Positions 58,819 through 64,000 of a stretch of DNA of 64,000 nt are shown piece after piece. The stretch is taken from contig JAFTWV010000127.1 of NCBI GenBank assembly GCA_017465155.1, forward strand, positions 115,277 through 179,276, written 5' to 3'. Below the pieces are notes generated by a model. That model saw only the letters and a program-made list of their open reading frames with translations. It did no database searches and was not told the origin of the DNA. The translations under genes were made by a program, and so were the position numbers. The stretch comes from Clostridia bacterium (GTDB taxonomy: Bacteria > Bacillota > Clostridia > Christensenellales > Aristaeellaceae). Numbering within the stretch: the first letter of the stretch is position 1; every line of letters begins with the position of its first letter.

Positions 58819-60204
58819 TTACGCTGTCTTCGCGTCGTATTCTCCCCTGAACAGCTTGCTGCGCCGATAGAATATGATCAGCAGCACAGACGCCAGCATC
58901 CAGCCCATCGGGAAGGCCAGCGCCATCAGGAAGAAATGCTGATCGGACAGATGGGCGATCACCTCCAGCCGGACCAGCAGGTTTGTGAAGGCCAGATAAA
59001 CCTGGCGGAACACCACAAAGGAGCTCAGGAAGATGAACATGGGCGTACGCGCACTGCCGATGCCGCGCAGCGCTCCTGCATAAAGCTGATTGAAGCAGAT
59101 GGTCACATAAAAGGGCGTAATGATGCGGATAAACCGCTCTCCATATGCGATTTCATTGGGATTGCGGGTGATCAGATGCAGCAGCGGATTGGCAAAGATC
59201 AACATGACTGCCGCAAGGGTAATCAGGCACGCCAGCGACATCCACACGCCATAGCGAACACCCCGCTTGGCGCGTTCAGGCTGGTGTGCGCCCCAGTTCT
59301 GCCCGACAAAGGTGGTTGAGGCCTGCGCAATGGCCATAACCGGCACCATCAGGAACATGTCCAGCTTGTTGTAAGCGCCCCAGCCACTGGTGCAGTATTC
59401 GCCGAACTCATTAACGTAGCTCATCACAAACACATTGGAAAAGCTGGTCAGTCCCTGCTGGACGCTGGAGGGCAGTCCCAGATTGAAAATGGCGCTGAAC
59501 TCCGCTTTGTCAATCCGCAGCTCCTTCAGCCGCAGCCCATAGGCCTGAGGCTCCCGAAGCAGCACATACAGCACAAGCGCCGCCGAAGCCGCCTGAGCGA
59601 TTACCGTTGCCAGCGCTACACCGAATACGCCCATATCGAATACAAGCACCAAAACCAGGTCCAGCACCGTATTGAGCAGCGCAGAGAAGATCAGGAAATA
59701 CAGCGGCCGCTTTGAATCGCCCACAGCACGCAGAATCGCGCTGCCCATGTTATAGATCAGCAGACCGGAGATGCCTGCAAAATATGTTGTCAGATAGGTC
59801 GAGGACATGTCCATAATGGCCTCGGGCGTTTTCATCAGCATCAGCGCCGGCTTGACAATCGCCAACCCCAGCACCGTCGCGATGACGCACAGGATCAGCG
59901 TAGCCATGATGGTCGTATGGACAACCTTGCCGATTCGCTTTTCATCATGCGCGCCGTAGGCCTGACTGAGCACCACGCCCGTACCCAGTGACAAACCGTT
60001 AAAAACGCCGATAAGCATGTTGACGATGCTGCCTGTGGAGGTTACTGCGCCAAGCGCATTCTCCGGCCCAAAGTTGCCGATCACCGCCGCATCGACCGTA
60101 TTATACAGCTGCTGAAAAAGAAGGCCGAGCGCCAGCGGCGCAGCAAAGGACAGGTAATGCTTCAGGATATTGCCCTGTGTCATATCTACATCTTTACGTG
60201 CCAA
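58819..60204 (-). CDS. MATE family multidrug efflux transporter
   Basis: This 461 aa membrane protein of about 12 helices belongs to the DinF/NorM-like MATE group. It has FAAPLALGLLFQQLYNTVDAAVIGNF and LGTGVVLSQAYGAHD in its N-half and GLPSSVQQGLTSFSN in its C-half. MATE pumps export cationic drugs or metabolites by Na+ or H+ exchange. The start is taken as TTG 60204 because GGAGGTG lies nine bases before it, and an ATG at 60183 is too far from a ribosome site. The promoter is overlapped by a strong inverted repeat, suggesting dedicated repression. Confidence 0.88.
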   Translation of the reverse strand: MARKDVDMTQGNILKHYLSFAAPLALGLLFQQLYNTVDAAVIGNFGPENALGAVTSTGSIVNMLIGVFNGLSLGTGVVLSQAYGAHDEKRIGKVVHTTIMATLILCVIATVLGLAIVKPALMLMKTPEAIMDMSSTYLTTYFAGISGLLIYNMGSAILRAVGDSKRPLYFLIFSALLNTVLDLVLVLVFDMGVFGVALATVIAQAASAALVLYVLLREPQAYGLRLKELRIDKAEFSAIFNLGLPSSVQQGLTSFSNVFVMSYVNEFGEYCTSGWGAYNKLDMFLMVPVMAIAQASTTFVGQNWGAHQPERAKRGVRYGVWMSLACLITLAAVMLIFANPLLHLITRNPNEIAYGERFIRIITPFYVTICFNQLYAGALRGIGSARTPMFIFLSSFVVFRQVYLAFTNLLVRLEVIAHLSDQHFFLMALAFPMGWMLASVLLIIFYRRSKLFRGEYDAKTA

Positions 60205-60230
60205 CGGGAAATACACCTCCAATCATTCAT

Positions 60231-60255
60231 ATTCAGGATAGCACCATTCCTGAAT
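60231..60255. promoter_or_regulatory. Operator-like inverted repeat over the MATE promoter
   Basis: ATTCAGGA (60231-60238) and TCCTGAAT (60248-60255) form a perfect 8 base inverted repeat with a 9 base spacer. It covers the -10 box and half of the promoter spacer, a position that would block RNA polymerase. Confidence 0.65.
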
Positions 60256-60263
60256 GATGTCAA
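60235..60263 (-). promoter_or_regulatory. Promoter of the MATE gene
   Basis: Minus-strand TTGACA (60263-60258), a 17 base spacer and TATCCT (60240-60235). Confidence 0.75.
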
Positions 60264-60295
60264 AGGATTGCAGGTGTTATTTTGCCTTACCAAAC

Positions 60296-61570
60296 TTAAC
60301 TGTCAGTCGTTTCTTCCACGGTGATAACGGCTCCCAGCGCATTGAGCATACCGGGGAGATCCTCATATCCGCGGGCAATGTGTCCGCAGGGATCGCGCAG
60401 AATCGTCTCCCCTTCCGCTGCAAGACCTGCCAGCATCATCGCAGCACCGCCGCGAAGATCCGTGCTGGTTACGGCAGTACCGGCAAGGATGCGTCCACCG
60501 TTGACAAGCGCGATGCGGTCCTCTATACGGATGCTCGCGCCAAGCCGGGCCATTTCCCGTGCATGCATGAATCGATTCTCAAACACGGTTTCCAGAAATA
60601 CCGATGTTCCCCGCAGCCTGAGGGCAAGCGCCATCATCGGAGCCTGCATGTCCGTCGGAAATCCCGGATACGCTAATGTACGCACCTGCACAGGCTGGCT
60701 GGCGCGGCCTGTCAGACGCAGCCCCGCCGGCGATTCACGCAGCGTCACGCCCGTTTCTGACAGTTTGAAAAGCACCGCCCGCATATGATCCGCCCGCACT
60801 CCGCGCAGCAGCACACTCCCTTCCGTCATGGCAGACGCGCACAGGATGGTCCCGGCTTCAATGCGGTCAGGTATGGGCCTGTGCGTACAGCCATGGAGCG
60901 CCTCACGTCCCTCAATGATGATAGTACCGGTGCCTCCGCCGCTGATATGCGCCCCCATCGCATTGAGGAAGGTGCACAGATCAATGATTTCCGGCTCCTT
61001 GGCTGCATTTTCGATCCGTGTTGTGCCCTTGCACAGCACAGCCGCCAGAATGATATTCTCCGTCGCGCCAACGCTTGGAAAGTCCAGATACACATTGCCG
61101 CCGCGGAGCCTTCCCTGCAGCGTAACGGAACCAGGTGTAAGCTGCACCTCAGCGCCAAGCGCCTGCATGCCCTTGATATGCAGATCAATCGGCCGCTGCC
61201 CAATGGCGCATCCTCCCGGCAGTGCCACGCGCGCGTACCCCGTCCGGGCCAGCAGCGGCCCCATCACCAGCACTGACGCTCTCATTCTGCTCAGCAGATC
61301 AGAGCTGGTGGGCGAATGCGGATCATCCGACCACAGCGTCAGCGTTGACACAGGCGCATGACGATCGCCGTCCCGCCTGACACATGCGCCGCAATCTGTC
61401 AGAATCTCCAGCAGCGTATGTACGTCCGTCAGCTCCGGCACATGCTCAATGGTCACCGGCTCCCGTGTCAGCAAACCCGCGCACATCAGCGGCAGCACAG
61501 CGTTCTTTGCCGCATGGATGCTGACCTCACCCGATAGCCGCTCGCAATGCCGGATGCGATATGTCGCCAT
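60296..61570 (-). CDS. murA: UDP-N-acetylglucosamine 1-carboxyvinyltransferase
   Basis: This 424 aa cytoplasmic enzyme carries out the first committed step of peptidoglycan synthesis, adding enolpyruvate to UDP-GlcNAc. Cys121 in PGGCAIGQRPIDLHIKG is the residue modified by fosfomycin. AKNAVLP supplies the Lys-Asn pair and YPGFPTDMQAP the catalytic Asp. Length is standard. AAAGGGGG precedes the ATG. Many Gram-positives carry two murA copies; I cannot tell which this is. Confidence 0.94.
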   Translation of the reverse strand: MATYRIRHCERLSGEVSIHAAKNAVLPLMCAGLLTREPVTIEHVPELTDVHTLLEILTDCGACVRRDGDRHAPVSTLTLWSDDPHSPTSSDLLSRMRASVLVMGPLLARTGYARVALPGGCAIGQRPIDLHIKGMQALGAEVQLTPGSVTLQGRLRGGNVYLDFPSVGATENIILAAVLCKGTTRIENAAKEPEIIDLCTFLNAMGAHISGGGTGTIIIEGREALHGCTHRPIPDRIEAGTILCASAMTEGSVLLRGVRADHMRAVLFKLSETGVTLRESPAGLRLTGRASQPVQVRTLAYPGFPTDMQAPMMALALRLRGTSVFLETVFENRFMHAREMARLGASIRIEDRIALVNGGRILAGTAVTSTDLRGGAAMMLAGLAAEGETILRDPCGHIARGYEDLPGMLNALGAVITVEETTDS

Positions 61571-61682
61571 GGTCTCATCCCCCTTTGGAGGTTAGCATGC
61601 GCGGTGTAATCCGCTTCATGCATGAGGGATGAAAGTGGCAGCAGATATTTTCTGCTTCAAAGGGATTCCATGCGGGATTTTC

Positions 61683-61711
61683 TTGACTTTTGGGCGTTAC
61701 TTAGGCATAAT
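61683..61711 (+). promoter_or_regulatory. Promoter of the DUF512-der genes
   Basis: TTGACT (61683-61688), a 17 base spacer and CATAAT (61706-61711). Confidence 0.72.
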
Positions 61712-61722
61712 AATGTATGATA

Positions 61723-61735
61723 CGCATATTATGCG
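61723..61735. promoter_or_regulatory. Palindrome just after the DUF512 promoter
   Basis: CGCATA-T-TATGCG, a perfect 13 base palindrome starting about five bases downstream of the predicted transcription start. Confidence 0.35.
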
Positions 61736-61789
61736 CATCGCTTGTTTTTGTTGCAAGCACCACCCGACGGCCAAAGGAGGCGCCGTGCT

Positions 61790-63106
61790 ATGTCCACTGC
61801 TATCACTCACGTACAGCCGGGCTCCATCGCCGACAGGCTGGGGCTTGTCGAGGGCGACCTGCTGGAAGCCATCGCAGGCGAGCCCATCATCGACCAGATC
61901 GACTATCAGGCGCTGACTGCTCAAGAGCGCTTCGATATGCTTGTCACCCGAAAGGACGGCACGCAAAAGGTGTTCCATGTCCGCAAGGAGGACTGGGAGC
62001 CGCTGGGCGTGACACTGGATCAGACCATCGTTTCCAAGCCCCGTCCCTGCCGCAACCACTGCATCTTCTGCTTCATCGATCAGATGCCGCCCGGCATGCG
62101 AAAAACGCTTTACGTAAAGGATGACGACTGGCGGCTCTCATTGATGATGGGCAACTATATCACCATGACCAACATTGATGACAAGGAGCTGGACCGCATC
62201 ATCCGCCGCAAGGTCAGTCCGCTGTTCATTTCCGTACAGTGTACCGATCCTGACATGCGCGTGAAGCTCCTGCGAAACCCGAGCGCCGCGCTGATCATGG
62301 ACAGGCTCCGGCTACTGAAGGACAACGGCATCCGGTTCCATTGTCAGGTGGTGCTGTGCCCGGGGTGGAACGACGGCGATATCCTCATGCGTACGCTGGA
62401 GGATCTGGCAACGCTGGCCCCGGCTGCGCAATCCGTTGCGCTGGTACCCATCGGGCTGACGAAGTTCCGCGAGGGCCTTCCCTGCATCAAGCCATATGAC
62501 AAGGACATGGCGGCTGATTTGATCCGCAGCGTTGAACCGATGCAGCGGCGTTTCCTGAAGGAGCTTGACACCCGCTTTGTCTTCCCGGCTGACGAGTTCT
62601 ATTGCCTCAGCGGTCTTCCCCTGCCCGAGGATCAGGAATATGAGGATTACCCGCAGATCGAAAACGGGGTAGGCATGCTGAGAATGTTTGAAACCGACCT
62701 GCGCTATGCGGCAGAGGATTATCCTGTTGCTCAGACGCCCCCACGCCATCTTGTGATTGCAACAGGCACCTCTATCGCTCCTTTTCTGCAAGAGCTGGCA
62801 GATCAGTATGCCCCCAGCGGCACGACCGTCGAGGTTCGGCCCATCATCAATAGTTTCTTCGGCGAATCGGTCACCGTTGCCGGCCTGATCACAGGCGGCG
62901 ACCTCGTTGACCAGTGCAGGAACGTGGTCGCGGACGAGATTCTCATCGTCCGAAGCATGATCCGTGCCGAAGGCGATATGTTCCTTGACGACATGACCGT
63001 CGAAGAGGTGCGCAATGCGCTGCCCGCACCGCTTCATATCACCGAAAACAGCGGTGAAGGCTTCTGGCGCGCAATTTCCGGATTGGAGGAATGTACTCAT
63101 GGCTAA
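61790..63106 (+). CDS. DUF512 family radical-SAM-like protein with PDZ domain
   Basis: This 438 aa protein has three parts. The first 70 residues are a PDZ-like domain ([21 protein letters not shown]). A cysteine cluster follows, [22 protein letters not shown], resembling a radical-SAM iron-sulfur site. The C-terminal DUF512 domain has ADEFYCLSG and [23 protein letters not shown]. The function is not established; it is widely kept beside der in Clostridia, so a link to ribosome assembly is often suspected. AAAGGAGG lies ten bases before the ATG. Confidence 0.88.
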   Translation: MSTAITHVQPGSIADRLGLVEGDLLEAIAGEPIIDQIDYQALTAQERFDMLVTRKDGTQKVFHVRKEDWEPLGVTLDQTIVSKPRPCRNHCIFCFIDQMPPGMRKTLYVKDDDWRLSLMMGNYITMTNIDDKELDRIIRRKVSPLFISVQCTDPDMRVKLLRNPSAALIMDRLRLLKDNGIRFHCQVVLCPGWNDGDILMRTLEDLATLAPAAQSVALVPIGLTKFREGLPCIKPYDKDMAADLIRSVEPMQRRFLKELDTRFVFPADEFYCLSGLPLPEDQEYEDYPQIENGVGMLRMFETDLRYAAEDYPVAQTPPRHLVIATGTSIAPFLQELADQYAPSGTTVEVRPIINSFFGESVTVAGLITGGDLVDQCRNVVADEILIVRSMIRAEGDMFLDDMTVEEVRNALPAPLHITENSGEGFWRAISGLEECTHG

Positions 63107-64000
63107 GCCTCTTGTTGCCATTGTGGGCCGTCCCAACGTTGGCAAATCAACCTTTTTCAACCGCATCACCGGCAAAAGGATCTCCATCGTCGAAGATACC
63201 CCCGGCGTGACGCGCGACCGCATCTACTGCGACGTGGAATGGCAGAATCGCCGCTTCACCATGATTGATACCGGCGGCATTGATCCCCGCAGCGAGGATG
63301 TGCTGCTCTCCCAGATGCGCCATCAGGCGGAGATCGCCATGGATACAGCAGATGTCATCTGCTTCTTCTGCGACGGCCGCGACGGCCTGACCGACGACGA
63401 CCGCGAGGTTGCAAACCTCCTGCGCAAGACCAAGAAGCCTCTGCTGCTGGTCGTCAACAAGGTTGACCATATCACCATGGCCGACAACATCTATGAGTTC
63501 TATGAGCTGGGTCTGGGCGACCCCATCGGTATCAGCGCAGCAAACATGATGGGTCTCGGTGATCTGCTGCAGGCCATCTGCGAGCAGCTGCCCCCGCCCT
63601 CTGCTGATGAAATGGAGGATGAAGCGCACGTTCTGCAGCTGGCGGTCGTTGGCCGCCCGAATGTAGGCAAGTCCTCGCTGGTGAACAAGCTCCTGGGACA
63701 GGAACGCACCATGGTTTCCGACATCGCCGGTACCACCCGTGACGCCATCGACACCCGCTTCACCTGCAACGGCACGGAATATAACATCATCGACACCGCC
63801 GGCATTCGCCGCAAGCGCGTCATTGAGGATGAGAGCCTCGAGCGCTACAGCGTCCTGCGTTCCATCGCTGCCATCCGCCGCTGCGACGTGGCGCTGCTGC
63901 TCATCGACGCGCAGGACGGCGTTACTGAGCAGGATACCAAGATTGCCGGTCTCATCCGTGAGGAAGGCAAGGCTGTCGTGGTCGTTGTGAACAAGTGGGA
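63099..64000 (+). CDS. der: GTPase Der (EngA), 3' end outside window
   Basis: The first 300 codons are visible. Two GTPase domains occur in tandem, the mark of Der: [18 protein letters not shown] with DTGG and NKVD in the first, and [15 protein letters not shown] with DTAG and NKW in the second. Der is needed for assembly of the 50S ribosomal subunit. The ATG at 63099 overlaps the DUF512 stop by eight bases and has GGAGGA upstream. The KH-like C-terminal domain lies outside the window. Confidence 0.95.
   Translation, partial: MAKPLVAIVGRPNVGKSTFFNRITGKRISIVEDTPGVTRDRIYCDVEWQNRRFTMIDTGGIDPRSEDVLLSQMRHQAEIAMDTADVICFFCDGRDGLTDDDREVANLLRKTKKPLLLVVNKVDHITMADNIYEFYELGLGDPIGISAANMMGLGDLLQAICEQLPPPSADEMEDEAHVLQLAVVGRPNVGKSSLVNKLLGQERTMVSDIAGTTRDAIDTRFTCNGTEYNIIDTAGIRRKRVIEDESLERYSVLRSIAAIRRCDVALLLIDAQDGVTEQDTKIAGLIREEGKAVVVVVNKW

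Noticed and set aside
1-64000. Search for CRISPR arrays, insertion sequences, integrases, prophage, toxin-antitoxin or restriction genes
   Set aside because: No regularly spaced repeats, transposase or recombinase motifs, terminal inverted repeats or defence families were seen. The unusual features lie in metabolic and regulatory regions.

Overview
This 64 kb window reads as chromosomal DNA from a Gram-positive, anaerobic, carbohydrate-fermenting member of the Clostridia, probably a gut or rumen species. The supporting features are strong AGGAGG ribosome sites, sigma-A type promoters with 17 bp spacers, intrinsic terminators after most operons, a two-subunit L-serine dehydratase, YesM/YesN-like signalling, ABC sugar importers without their own ATPase, and a DUF512 gene directly before der. 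The base composition is moderately GC-rich. The transport-binding proteins have signal peptides that end in an Ala-x-Ala-like site and lack a lipobox cysteine, which may be a lineage trait. I see no phage, insertion sequence, CRISPR array, rRNA or tRNA. Species assignment is not possible from the sequence alone.

Layout. 1-1.8 kb: housekeeping genes on the minus strand (UPF0178, a divergent peptide deformylase, a left-handed beta-helix protein, VanZ). 2.0-5.3 kb: a cobalamin-riboswitch-controlled B12/corrinoid importer (btuF, btuC, btuD). 5.3-12.5 kb: a nine-gene minus-strand operon for the late steps of cobalamin synthesis under a second cobalamin riboswitch. It joins aminopropanol phosphate, a lower-ligand nucleotide and a corrinoid, but contains no corrin-ring genes. 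12.6-34.6 kb: carbohydrate and uronate region with uxuA-uxuB, a MazG-like enzyme, three Gfo/Idh/MocA oxidoreductases, an AraC regulator, a YesM/YesN two-component system, a sugar ABC importer, a domain-permuted GH3 glycosidase, an IlvD/Edd sugar-acid dehydratase, a GH28-like enzyme and an unknown toroid-like protein. 34.6-41.9 kb: PepV-like dipeptidase, a TetM-like translation GTPase, a secreted serpin, a ZIP transporter, tmRNA and SmpB. 41.9-48.5 kb: proA, a HAD phosphatase, GNAT, RluB, MnmM-like methyltransferase, ComEC and Nudix. 48.6-52.9 kb: an AraC-GH4 operon. 52.9-55.1 kb: sdaAB-comF-sdaAA. 55.3-64 kb: ABC-F, AraC, transglutaminase, MATE, MurA, DUF512 and Der.

How it fits together. The two B12 elements let cobalamin repress both its import and its final assembly. 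The central block looks like an importer plus intracellular enzymes for oligosaccharides containing uronic acids. None of the glycosidases carries a signal peptide, so cleavage probably happens after uptake, and UxuA/UxuB could feed glucuronate-derived carbon into KDG. The most notable items for follow-up are the symmetric smpB/proA promoter that shares one palindromic -35 box, the secreted serpin with a predicted Ala-Ala scissile bond, the permuted GH3 and its neighbours, the CobU-like protein with a degraded P-loop, and a strong operator-like inverted repeat over the MATE promoter.
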